This document shows, one piece after another, positions 1-6,582 of a DNA stretch of 10,163 nt. The notes beneath the pieces were generated by a model. It saw only the letters and a program-made list of their open reading frames with translations, had not been told where the DNA came from and did not search any database. The position numbers were made by a program, and so were the translations under genes. Numbering within the stretch: the first letter of the stretch is position 1; the number at the start of each line of letters is the position of its first letter. Source of the stretch: an uncultured Collinsella sp. (GTDB lineage Bacteria > Actinomycetota > Coriobacteriia > Coriobacteriales > Coriobacteriaceae); NCBI GenBank assembly GCA_902478865.1, contig CABSNA010000035.1:1-10163 (forward strand), read 5' to 3'.

Positions 1-28
1 GGATATCGGAAGCGATGAGGTATTTCAT
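1..28 (-). CDS. Start of a YfcE-like metallophosphoesterase (partial)
   Basis: Only the first nine codons lie in the window, reading MKYLIASDI from an ATG at 28-26. A good ribosome binding site (AAAGGA, complement of 36-41) sits seven bases upstream. The MKxxxASDI opening is typical of the small YfcE/MJ0936-type phosphodiesterases, where the Asp of S-D-I-H is a metal ligand of the calcineurin-like fold. The rest of the motif lies off the left edge. The gene follows the LarC-domain gene on the same strand with a 60-base gap, so the two may be co-transcribed. What is seen is the start codon, the ribosome site and nine residues. The family assignment rests on those few residues and is tentative. 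Confidence 0.55.
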
Positions 29-88
29 GGGGAGATCCTTTCGAATGGGGTTGATATGGCTGGGCGCAGGATGTCGCCACCGGCCGCG

Positions 89-574
89 TTACTCAAATCG
101 CAGTGCCACGGCTTGCGCCGCCTGCATCACGCGCTGGAGCGGCACGTTGTGCTCACGGGCAAGGCGGGCGCAGTCCTCGTACTCGGGTGCCGCACGCTCA
201 CTGCCGTCGGGCAGGGTGGCCACCTTGACGGACACCTCGCCCCATGGCGTCGTTACGCGCTCAAAGCGGCGTGGCAGGCAAACGCGCTCCATAACCTGGC
301 GACGGATACCATTGGTCGTGGTTTCCAAAAAGATGATCGTCTGCAGACGCTCGATATCCTCGTGAGCACAGATTACCTGTAGCTGCCAGCTGGGGCGGCC
401 TTTCTTGCAATAGAGGGGCAGCCAATGCACCTCGCGCGCACCCGCCTCGCGCAGGCGGTCGGCAGCGTAGGCGAGCACCTCGGGCGACGCGTCGTCGATG
501 TCGCATTCCAGCTTGACGATGGTTTCGGGTGCATCGGTCTCGCGGGACAGTGGGGATGTGCTATCGCATTGCAT
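89..574 (-). CDS. Stand-alone LarC C-terminal domain (LarC2), nickel-pincer cofactor protein
   Basis: The 161-residue product matches the C-terminal part of LarC, the CTP-dependent enzyme that inserts nickel into the pyridinium-dithiocarboxylate mononucleotide cofactor of lactate racemase and related enzymes. Visible family motifs are ECDIDDASPE (23-32), YCKKGRP (55-61), ETTTNGIRR (84-92) and PEYEDC (130-135). Full LarC is about 400 residues. The N-terminal LarC1 half is absent, and the upstream DNA on this strand (614-977) does not encode it. In Lactobacillus plantarum larC1 and larC2 are joined by a programmed frameshift; here LarC2 has its own start. I chose ATG 574 because AAAGGA lies ten bases upstream. 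A GTG at 613 in the same frame would add 13 residues but lacks a clear ribosome site. It may work with a LarC1 encoded elsewhere, or have been repurposed. The domain call is strong and the function uncertain. Confidence 0.85.
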   Translation of the reverse strand: MQCDSTSPLSRETDAPETIVKLECDIDDASPEVLAYAADRLREAGAREVHWLPLYCKKGRPSWQLQVICAHEDIERLQTIIFLETTTNGIRRQVMERVCLPRRFERVTTPWGEVSVKVATLPDGSERAAPEYEDCARLAREHNVPLQRVMQAAQAVALRFE

Positions 575-622
575 ACGGTCCGGATCCTTTCCGCGCGGGC
601 TCGTTTTATTCACTCAAACGCT

Positions 623-628
623 AGCATA
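623..628 (-). promoter_or_regulatory. Possible -10 element for the LarC2 gene
   Basis: The minus strand reads TATGCT here (complement of AGCATA at 623-628), a fair match to the TATAAT -10 consensus. It would place a transcript start near 616, giving a leader of about 40 bases before the ATG at 574. No convincing -35 is seen at normal spacing, so this is a weak call. Confidence 0.25.
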
Positions 629-697
629 TCGCGAACGGTGTGGGGGCGGCGTCATGGGATGGGCGCGGCTTTCGTCCGTCGTCACCCTCGCCCTCAT

Positions 698-767
698 CCA
701 AACATGTACGTCAGCCTCCAAACATGTCATTTATTGTCGGTTTTGGAGGCTGACGTACACGTTTTGG
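698..767. repeat. Long inverted repeat in the divergent promoter region
   Basis: An 18-base perfect match pairs 705-722 (TGTACGTCAGCCTCCAAA) with 742-759 around a 19-base loop (723-741). With one bulge and one mismatch the pairing extends to arms 698-722 and 742-767. Within the arms are direct repeats: TCCAAACATGT at 697-707 and 717-727 (20-base period), and TTTTGGAG at 741-748 and 762-769 (21-base period). The near-two-turn spacing suits a multi-site operator, but the long perfect stem equally suits a dispersed palindromic element or an RNA hairpin. No run of T follows either arm, so it is not a standard terminator. Confidence 0.85.
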
Positions 768-967
768 AGCGGGGCCACACACAATCAAAATTGCGCCCGC
801 ACTCCGTCCACCACAAAGTTCGCCGCACTCAACAATTTTGAACTTTCTACGCAGTTCATCGGCTAAAAATTACCCTCGGCATACTTACCCGCTGCACGAT
901 GTTACTCTAGTTGCATTTGGCTAACTAAGCGGCTGCCGAGAACCCCCGCCCGGCACCGTTACGGCAT

Positions 968-973
968 AGGAGG
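968..973 (+). promoter_or_regulatory. Strong ribosome binding site of the fused ABC exporter
   Basis: AGGAGG lies four bases before the ATG at 978, a full anti-Shine-Dalgarno match. It fixes the start of the large ORF. Confidence 0.8.
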
Positions 974-977
974 TTTC

Positions 978-3900
978 ATGTTCGAGAAGCGGCTCTTCTC
1001 CCTGGTTCCGCAGGCAACGCCCTACATTGTGGCGAGCGTCCTGTTTAAATGGATCGCGCTCATGGCAAACATCACGGTGATGTGGGTGCTTGCGCGCATC
1101 TTGGGCGGCATCGTCACGGACGGCCTTTCCGCCGCGCTCGCCGTCGATGCCCTCGCACAGGCGGCCCTGCCGCTCGCCGCCGCCATCATCGTGCGCGCCG
1201 CCTCCATCTACCTGGCCCAACGCGCCGGCGACAAAGCCGCGTTCGAGGCCGTCCGCCGCGTGCGCTCGTTCGTCTACGACAAGCTCACCGCACTCGGCCC
1301 CTCCTACACCGAGACCGTCCCCACCGCCGAGGCCGTCCAGACCAGCGTCGAGGGCGCCACGCAACTCCAGGTGTACTTTGGCGGCTACCTGCCGCAGCTC
1401 TTCTTTGCCGGCTTGGCACCCATCACGCTGTTTGTACTGCTCGTGGGCCAGGCGGGTCTTCCCGCCGCGCTGCTGCTCGCCTGCGTTCCGGTCATCCCCG
1501 TCTCCATTATGATGGTCATGCGCAACGCCAAAAAGATCGGTGCCGAGTACTGGGGCAGCTATGTCGATCTTGGCGGCATGTTCCTGGAGGCCGTGCAGGG
1601 TCTCACCACCCTTAAGGTCTACCAGGCCGATCGCAGCTGGCACGAGCGCATCAACGCAGAGTCCGAGCGTTTCCGCACAGCGACCATGCGCCTGCTGGTG
1701 ATGCAGCTGCGCTCCATTTGCGTTATGGACCTGGTCGTCTATATGGGCGCCGCGCTCGGCATTATCGTAGCCGCGCTGCAGCTCGCCACGGGCAAGATTG
1801 GCTTTGAGGCGGCCTTTCTCATCGTCTTTCTGTCGCAGGAGTTCTTTTTGCCCATGCGCCGCCTGGGATCGCTGTTCCACACGGCTATGAACGGCATGGC
1901 CGCCTCGCGCCGCATGTTTGGCATTTTGGATACGCCCGAGCCCGAGCGCGGCGATGTTGAGCTTGACGGTCGCGGCAATATCGAGCTCGCGGGCGTGAGC
2001 TATGCATACGGCGACCGCACGGTGCTGGACAGCGCCAGCGCGACCATTGCGCACGGCTCGCTCGTGGCACTCGTGGGCGAAAGCGGCGGCGGCAAGTCCA
2101 CGCTCGCGGGGATTATCGCGGGCCGCAAGGGTGCCTACCGTGGCAGCGTTCGCATTGGCGGCGTCGAGCTGCGCGATGCCACGGCCGCCTCACTCATGCG
2201 CGCCGTCACGCTGGTGCCCACCAACGACTACCTGTTTGCCGGCACCCTGCGCGACAACCTGCTGCTCGCCCAGCCCAACGCCACCGACGCCGAGCTTTTG
2301 CGCGCGCTCGGCCGCACGCGCGTGGCGGCCTTTGTGCAGGCCAACGGCGGGCTCGACATGGTGATTAACGAGGGCGGCACCAACCTTTCGGGCGGCCAGC
2401 GCCAGCGCGTGTGCATGGCCCGCGCCCTGCTGCACGACTCGCCCATCTATGTGTTTGACGAGGCGACGAGCAACGTCGATGCCGCAAGCGAGGCCGCGAT
2501 CGGCGAGGTCATCGCGTCGCTTGCCGGCGAGCACACCGTAATTGTGGTGGCGCATCGCCTGTCGACGATCGTGGACGCCGACCAGATTCTGGTGCTGGAG
2601 CGCGGTCGCATTGCCGAGCGCGGCACCCATGATGAGCTCCTGTCGGGCGCGGGCGCCTATGCGCGCATGTGGAACAGCCAGGAGCAGCTCTCGGCATATG
2701 CGTATGCGGAGGGTGATGCCGAGGATGCCGGCGCGGTTGAGGCTGTTGACGGCAGCACCGCCCGTACCGATGGCCTCAACGGTGCCGGCTCGTCTTCCGC
2801 TACCGCGGCGCCTGACTCCGGCCGCGCCCGTCGCTCGGCGCCGTCCATCATATGGCGCATGATGGGGCTCGTCCGACCGCTTGCCGGCTGGCTTGTGCTA
2901 GCCGTCGCGCTGGGCAGCATTGGTATGCTCACCGCCGCGTTCGTGCCGGCCTTTGGCGCCCTTGGCCTTATGGCCGCGCTGGGCCGCAACGCCTTGGGGC
3001 TTGGTCTGATCGCAGCATGCGCGGCCTGTGCCGCCTGCGGCATCGCACGCGGGCCGCTCCACTACGGCGAGCAGCTCTGCAACCATTACATCGCGTTTCG
3101 CCTGCTCGCGCACATTCGCGACCTGGTGTTTGGCGCCCTGCGCCAGCTCGCCCCCGCCAAGCTCGAGGGCCGCGGCAAGGGCGAGCTCGTGAGCCTGGTC
3201 ACCTCGGATATCGAGCTGCTCGAGGTCTTCTACGCGCACACCATCTCGCCCATTGCCATCGCTCTGGTCTGCACCGTTGTGTTTGAGGGCTTTTTGCTGG
3301 CTGTGAGCCCCGAGCTCGCGGGCATCGCGCTCGTGGCCTACGCGGTCCTGGGCGTGCTGCTGCCCCTGACCTCGGCCAAGGCGTGCGGCACCACCGGCCG
3401 CCAGAGCCGCGAGGGCGCCGGTAAGCTGGGTGCCTTTGTGCTCGACGGTCTACGCGGCGCGTCCGAGACTATCCAGTTTGCCGGTGGCGCCGATCGCAGC
3501 CGTGCCCTGGGCAAGCTGACCGAGCAAGTCGGCGCCGTGGACGCGCGCCTCAAGCGCCGCCAGGCGGCCAGCGAGGCCGTTTCCGATGCGCTTATTCTTG
3601 CGGCCAATCTGGTGATGCTCGGACGCGCGCTGCAGCTGGTGGCTGCGGGAACGATTGATTTTGCCGCAGCGTTTGTCGCCGTCTTTACCTTTGTGTCGTC
3701 GTTTGGCTCGGTGATGGCCGTGAGCCGCCTGGGCGCCTCACTGCAGGAGACGCTCGCCTCGGGCGCACGCGTGCTCGATTTGCTCGACGAGCAGCCCCAG
3801 TGCGCCGAGGTCGCCGACGGACAGGACGTTGAGTTTGCCGGCGCCGCAGCCGAGCATGTGAGCTTTAGCTATGCGGACGGCGTGGACGCGGGCGGTGCGG

Positions 3901-4544
3901 GCGCCACAGAGCAGGCCGCGAATGACCCCGCTTCGAGTCTCATCCTCGACGACGTGACCTGCACCTTTGCGCCCGGCACCATGACCTGCGTCATGGGGCG
4001 CTCGGGCTCGGGCAAGTCGACGCTGCTTAAGCTGCTCATGCGTTTTTGGGACCCCGCAGCTGGCACCATCACGGTGAGCGGCGTCGATGCCCGCCACATC
4101 AACACGGCGAGCCTGCGCAGCCACGAGGCCTATATGACCCAGGACACACATCTGTTCTGCGGCACCGTACGCGAGAATCTGCTGGTTGCGCACGCCAGCG
4201 CCACCGATGCCGAGCTGCTCGACGCTTGCCGCTCCGCTTCGCTTACCGCCCTCATCGACCGCCTGCCGCAGGGTCTCGACACGCCCGTTGCCGAGCTGGG
4301 CGACTCGCTTTCGGGCGGCGAGCGCCAGCGCATCGGCCTTGCGCGCATCTTCCTCAACGACGCGCCTTTCATCTTGCTCGACGAGCCCACCAGCGCGCTC
4401 GATGCCCTCAACGAGGCGTCCGTGATGCAGGCGATCGACGAGCTCAAGCGCCGCGGCAAGACCATTGTGCTCGTAAGCCACCGTGCCAGCACCTGCGCGT
4501 TTGCCGATTTCTCGCTTTCGGTCGAGCACGGGAGGCTGAGCTAA
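978..4544 (+). CDS. Fused CydD-CydC-like ABC exporter (two TMD-NBD units in one chain)
   Basis: This 1188-residue protein holds two complete ABC half-transporters. In the first half, a membrane domain (about 15-330, with clear hydrophobic stretches at 133-180 and 251-290) precedes an ATPase with Walker A GESGGGKST (367-375, K373), signature LSGGQRQR (470-477), Walker B D494/E495 and switch H526. An Ala/Gly/Ser-rich linker (about 572-621) leads to the second membrane domain (about 622-930). Its ATPase has Walker A GRSGSGKST (1007-1015, K1013), LSGGERQR (1111-1118), D1135/E1136 and H1168. Both ATP sites look intact. The first half has the CydD-like YFGGYLPQ and LQGLTTLK-type segments (from 133 and about 212). 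CydDC of Escherichia coli is a heterodimer in the inner membrane linked to cysteine, glutathione and heme handling and to cytochrome bd assembly; each half is about 570-590 residues, so this looks like a true fusion. The next gene starts on the last base of its stop codon. Another thiol or peptide exporter remains possible, since no cydAB is in view. Confidence 0.9.
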   Translation: MFEKRLFSLVPQATPYIVASVLFKWIALMANITVMWVLARILGGIVTDGLSAALAVDALAQAALPLAAAIIVRAASIYLAQRAGDKAAFEAVRRVRSFVYDKLTALGPSYTETVPTAEAVQTSVEGATQLQVYFGGYLPQLFFAGLAPITLFVLLVGQAGLPAALLLACVPVIPVSIMMVMRNAKKIGAEYWGSYVDLGGMFLEAVQGLTTLKVYQADRSWHERINAESERFRTATMRLLVMQLRSICVMDLVVYMGAALGIIVAALQLATGKIGFEAAFLIVFLSQEFFLPMRRLGSLFHTAMNGMAASRRMFGILDTPEPERGDVELDGRGNIELAGVSYAYGDRTVLDSASATIAHGSLVALVGESGGGKSTLAGIIAGRKGAYRGSVRIGGVELRDATAASLMRAVTLVPTNDYLFAGTLRDNLLLAQPNATDAELLRALGRTRVAAFVQANGGLDMVINEGGTNLSGGQRQRVCMARALLHDSPIYVFDEATSNVDAASEAAIGEVIASLAGEHTVIVVAHRLSTIVDADQILVLERGRIAERGTHDELLSGAGAYARMWNSQEQLSAYAYAEGDAEDAGAVEAVDGSTARTDGLNGAGSSSATAAPDSGRARRSAPSIIWRMMGLVRPLAGWLVLAVALGSIGMLTAAFVPAFGALGLMAALGRNALGLGLIAACAACAACGIARGPLHYGEQLCNHYIAFRLLAHIRDLVFGALRQLAPAKLEGRGKGELVSLVTSDIELLEVFYAHTISPIAIALVCTVVFEGFLLAVSPELAGIALVAYAVLGVLLPLTSAKACGTTGRQSREGAGKLGAFVLDGLRGASETIQFAGGADRSRALGKLTEQVGAVDARLKRRQAASEAVSDALILAANLVMLGRALQLVAAGTIDFAAAFVAVFTFVSSFGSVMAVSRLGASLQETLASGARVLDLLDEQPQCAEVADGQDVEFAGAAAEHVSFSYADGVDAGGAGATEQAANDPASSLILDDVTCTFAPGTMTCVMGRSGSGKSTLLKLLMRFWDPAAGTITVSGVDARHINTASLRSHEAYMTQDTHLFCGTVRENLLVAHASATDAELLDACRSASLTALIDRLPQGLDTPVAELGDSLSGGERQRIGLARIFLNDAPFILLDEPTSALDALNEASVMQAIDELKRRGKTIVLVSHRASTCAFADFSLSVEHGRLS

Positions 4545-4963
4545 TGGCGCGCACCGCCGACACGCCGGAGCTGGCGCGCAAACGTGCACGCGAGGCCCAG
4601 ATGGTGTCGCAGATGATTGCACTGTGGTGCCGCGGGCATCATGGCGGCGGGCATGCGGTCGAACAGGCTGGCGACGATGAGTCCGTGCGCGTGAAGCTCG
4701 GCCTTCGGACCATTACGCTCTGCCCCGAATGCGCCGAGCTGCAGAAATACGCCATCGCGCGCATTGAGCACTGCCCGCACATGGGCACCAAGACATTTTG
4801 CTCGGCCTGTCCTTCGCATTGCTACCGGCCTGCCATGCGCGAGAAGATCCGCGAGGTCATGCGCTGGTCGGGACCGCGTATGATCCGCTATCGCCCCATC
4901 ACCGCCGTGCGGCACGCGATTATAACCGTGCAGTCCAAACGAGCGGCGGCACGAAGCAAGTAG
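4544..4963 (+). CDS. YgbA family protein (nitrous oxide-stimulated promoter family)
   Basis: This 139-residue soluble protein matches the YgbA family. Landmarks are MIALWCRGHH (24-33), LCPEC (59-63), C77, CSACPSHCYRP (86-96) and MREKIREVMRWSGPRM (98-113). Seven cysteines (29, 60, 63, 77, 86, 89, 93) plus nearby histidines suggest a metal or iron-sulphur site, which is inference. In Escherichia coli ygbA belongs to the NsrR regulon and is linked to nitric oxide stress; its biochemical role is unsettled. The ATG at 4544 shares its A with the TAA of the ABC gene (TAATG), indicating translational coupling. The frame stays open well upstream inside the ABC gene, but the family alignment and the coupled start support 4544. 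No transmembrane segment is visible. The pairing with a CydDC-like exporter supports a shared thiol/redox or nitrosative-stress role. Confidence 0.88.
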   Translation: MARTADTPELARKRAREAQMVSQMIALWCRGHHGGGHAVEQAGDDESVRVKLGLRTITLCPECAELQKYAIARIEHCPHMGTKTFCSACPSHCYRPAMREKIREVMRWSGPRMIRYRPITAVRHAIITVQSKRAAARSK

Positions 4964-5044
4964 TCGCCGGCGCCGGCACGCGCCGCCTGCCCTTTCCAGT
5001 CGGTTTCGACTTGCAGCGTTCCCGCCGCGCCGAGGCTGCGCCAT

Positions 5045-5050
5045 TACAAT
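5045..5050 (+). promoter_or_regulatory. Possible -10 element for histidinol-phosphatase
   Basis: TACAAT matches five of six bases of the -10 consensus and sits in a GC-rich 119-base gap after the YgbA gene, 32 bases before the ATG at 5083. No good -35 is seen at 16-18 base spacing (TTGCAG at 5011-5016 is too far). It suggests the phosphatase gene has its own promoter. Confidence 0.35.
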
Positions 5051-5082
5051 GGAGCGGATTCGCCAAATGCAAAGGAGCCGCC

Positions 5083-5994
5083 ATGTCCGCTTGCCCGCTG
5101 GTCGATTGCCATACTCATACTTCGTTTTCGGACGGCCATGCCTCGTTTGAGGAAAACGTCTGCGCTGCCGCGGCCGCTGGCTGTCGGGTCATGGTCTCGA
5201 CCGACCACCTCACCCTGCCTGCCAGCATGGATGCTAACTGCGAGGTGCAGGTCGTCGAGGGCGACTTGCCGGCACATCGCCTGGCCTTTGAGGATGCCCG
5301 CAAGCTTGCCGCGCAGATCGCGCCGGAGCTCGAGCTTATCTATGGCTTTGAATGCGATTGGTACGAAGGCTGCGAGTCCTTGGTAGAGCGCTGGTCCCAG
5401 GGCGCCGTGGTGCGCTTGGGCAGCGTGCATTGGATTGGCGACCCGGGCGATATCATGGCCGGCGCCGCGGGCACGGCGGGAACAGAGAGCGTCGCTCGTC
5501 CCGATACGCCCGATTCGCTTTGTGGCTGGATCGACGACGATACCAACCTGCATGTTTGGGAAAACTTAGGCGTACGCGGCGTATGGGAACACTACGTCGA
5601 CGACTGGTGCCGTGCTTGCGAAAGCTCGCTTAACTTTGACGTGATGGCCCACCCCGACCTGGTCATGCGTTTTTCGAAGGAGGGCTTTGCGCCCGATTTT
5701 GACCCGGCGCCGTTTTGGGGGCAGATGGCCGAGTGCGCGCACGATACGGGTCGCCGTGTCGAAGTCTCGACCGCCGCGCCGCGTAAGGGCCTCGACGACT
5801 ATTACCCCTCGACGGGGCTGTTGCGCTGCTTCGCCCACGCCGAGGTGCCAATCACTTTTGGCTCGGACGCGCACCGCGCCTGCGACATCTGCTGGAACAT
5901 CCGCGAGGCCCAGGCCCACGCCTACGACTGCGGCTACCGGGCCTTCGATATCCCCCACCCCACCGGCGAATGGGAATCCACGCCCCTCGCCTAA
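5083..5994 (+). CDS. hisJ: Histidinol-phosphatase, PHP family (HisJ/HisK type)
   Basis: The 303-residue product is a PHP-domain phosphatase that would convert L-histidinol phosphate to L-histidinol, the penultimate stage of histidine synthesis. Expected PHP metal ligands are visible in order: H10-x-H12 (DCHTH), D17, H42 (STDH), E90 (GFECDWYEG), H116 (GSVHW), H190 (AHPDL) and D262-x-H264 (GSDAH). The length is slightly above the roughly 270 residues of Bacillus subtilis HisJ. The start at 5083 is set by AAAGGAG (5071-5077) five bases upstream and by the PHP motif beginning at residue 8. The frame is open further upstream to 4798, but that part overlaps YgbA and has no PHP homology. The gene faces the his operon and ends 27 bases from the end of hisE, so it completes the pathway from a separate transcript. 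PHP phosphoesterases vary in substrate; the neighbourhood is what favours histidinol phosphate. Confidence 0.85.
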   Translation: MSACPLVDCHTHTSFSDGHASFEENVCAAAAAGCRVMVSTDHLTLPASMDANCEVQVVEGDLPAHRLAFEDARKLAAQIAPELELIYGFECDWYEGCESLVERWSQGAVVRLGSVHWIGDPGDIMAGAAGTAGTESVARPDTPDSLCGWIDDDTNLHVWENLGVRGVWEHYVDDWCRACESSLNFDVMAHPDLVMRFSKEGFAPDFDPAPFWGQMAECAHDTGRRVEVSTAAPRKGLDDYYPSTGLLRCFAHAEVPITFGSDAHRACDICWNIREAQAHAYDCGYRAFDIPHPTGEWESTPLA

Positions 5995-6026
5995 CTAGTC
6001 GTTTAAGAACGTCCCCAATGACTAGT
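5994..6026. repeat. Small inverted repeat spanning two convergent stop codons
   Basis: ACTAGTC (5994-6000) pairs with GACTAGT (6020-6026) around a 19-base loop. The arms include the last base of the phosphatase TAA and all of the hisE TAG (complement of 6022-6024). A nested CGTT-TAAG-AACG hairpin lies at 6000-6011. The convergent position suggests a bidirectional terminator, but the stem is short and no T-run follows it. Confidence 0.4.
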
Positions 6027-6339
6027 GGCGGCGGGCGTTGAGTTCGCCGGCCAGTTCGTCGAGGGTGATGCCGTAGCGCTCGAGCGTCACGAGCAGGTGG
6101 TAGATCAGGTCGCCGGCCTCGTAGCGGATGTGATCGTGGTCGTTATCCTTGCAGGCCATGATCACCTCGCTCGCCTCCTCGGCAAGCTTCTTGAGAAGCT
6201 CGTCCTCGACGTCGGTCAGCAGACGCGCGGTATAGCTCTCCTGCGGCGATGCGTCGCGACGACCGTGAATCACCTCGGCCAGTCCCGTCAGCGTCTCACC
6301 GATGTTTCCCGGCTGCACGTTAGCTGTTCTGACTCCCAT
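6022..6339 (-). CDS. hisE: Phosphoribosyl-ATP pyrophosphohydrolase
   Basis: HisE hydrolyses phosphoribosyl-ATP to phosphoribosyl-AMP and pyrophosphate, the second step of histidine synthesis. The 105-residue product is the normal size for a free-standing, all-helical MazG-like HisE. It shows the EEASE metal-binding segment (54-58) and the second conserved block E74-A-G-D77-L-I-Y-H81. The ATG at 6339 has an AGGA ribosome site about seven bases upstream. It is the last gene of the operon, 15 bases after the small unknown gene. HisI and HisE are separate here, unlike the fused HisIE of Escherichia coli. The first 20 or so residues before the conserved core are less typical and may be a flexible tail. 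Confidence 0.95.
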   Translation of the reverse strand: MGVRTANVQPGNIGETLTGLAEVIHGRRDASPQESYTARLLTDVEDELLKKLAEEASEVIMACKDNDHDHIRYEAGDLIYHLLVTLERYGITLDELAGELNARRH

Positions 6340-6354
6340 GGTTATTTCCTCTCG

Positions 6355-6582
6355 TTACTGCAGCGTAAAGTAGGTACCGGTCTCATCGAACCGAGGCTTT
6401 GCGCCCTTTTTCTCAAAGAACTCGACGATGACGGCATGGGCCTCATCGAGCCTTTCCTTCTCGGCCTCGAGCCAAAGCGACTGCGCCCCGCAGGCATCAG
6501 TCAGGTGCACGCGGCATGGCACGCCCGCGCGGAGGAGCTCGGTGTTGCATTCGGCGACCTCGAACGGCGTCACGACTTTCAT
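6355..6582 (-). CDS. Small cysteine-containing protein of unknown function within the his operon
   Basis: This 75-residue protein lies between hisI and hisE. Its ATG overlaps the hisI stop (ATGA at 6579-6582), and a GGGGGAG ribosome site lies just upstream, so it is very probably translated. Three cysteines (12, 23, 31) are present. The most distinctive segment is LTDACGAQSLWLEAEKER (27-44). The pattern of short strands and helices, with AGVPCRVHL (19-27) and a late amphipathic helix (about 40-59), loosely recalls the small DUF2007-like signal-transduction fold; that resemblance is speculative. I also recall Coriobacteriia proteins named for an R-D-A-C motif (here T-D-A-C), but cannot confirm it. 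There is no signal peptide or membrane segment. Its place suggests a role alongside HisI/HisE, or regulation of the pathway, with no direct evidence. Confidence 0.8.
   Translation of the reverse strand: MKVVTPFEVAECNTELLRAGVPCRVHLTDACGAQSLWLEAEKERLDEAHAVIVEFFEKKGAKPRFDETGTYFTLQ

Larger units (their letters stand above)
614..977. other. Divergent intergenic region between LarC2 and the ABC exporter
   Basis: These 364 bases carry no convincing gene. The region is richer in A and T than its flanks, especially from 780 to 930, as expected for promoters serving both divergent genes. It contains the strong inverted repeat at 698-767. Two weaker inverted repeats follow: TCAAAATTG (785-793) with CAATTTTGA (833-841), and AAAGTTC (815-821) with GAACTTT (840-846). 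A possible extended -10 for the plus-strand gene, TG-T-TACTCT, lies at 900-908, but no good -35 accompanies it. Confidence 0.6.

Noticed and set aside
697..769. Short CRISPR array
   Set aside because: Only two direct copies of an 11-base unit with no spacer-sized unique sequence between regular repeats, and the dominant relation is inverted; no cas genes.
921..2054. A 377-codon open frame on the minus strand opposite the ABC exporter
   Set aside because: Its composition is rich in His, Gly, Ala and Arg, typical of antisense frames of GC-rich genes. It covers conserved ABC motifs on the other strand and has no recognisable domain or ribosome site.
4046..4543. Upstream extension of the YgbA frame inside the ABC gene
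   Set aside because: The translated extension is Arg/Pro/His-rich shadow of the ABC ATPase. YgbA homology starts close to the coupled ATG at 4544.
978..4544. Possibility that the fused ABC gene is an assembly or frameshift artefact joining two genes
   Set aside because: One frame is uninterrupted throughout, with a plausible flexible linker at about 572-621 and no stop, start or ribosome site needed between the halves.
3738..4622. A 294-codon minus-strand open frame opposite the second ATPase domain
   Set aside because: Low-complexity, arginine- and alanine-rich antisense shadow of the Walker A/B region; no family features.
4966..4977. Perfect 12-base palindrome GCCGGCGCCGGC after YgbA, considered as a terminator or operator
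   Set aside because: No T-run follows, and such GC-only palindromes are expected by chance in this base composition.
4798..5082. Upstream extension of the histidinol-phosphatase frame
   Set aside because: It overlaps the conserved end of YgbA and has no PHP features. The ATG at 5083 has a good ribosome site and directly precedes the PHP motif.
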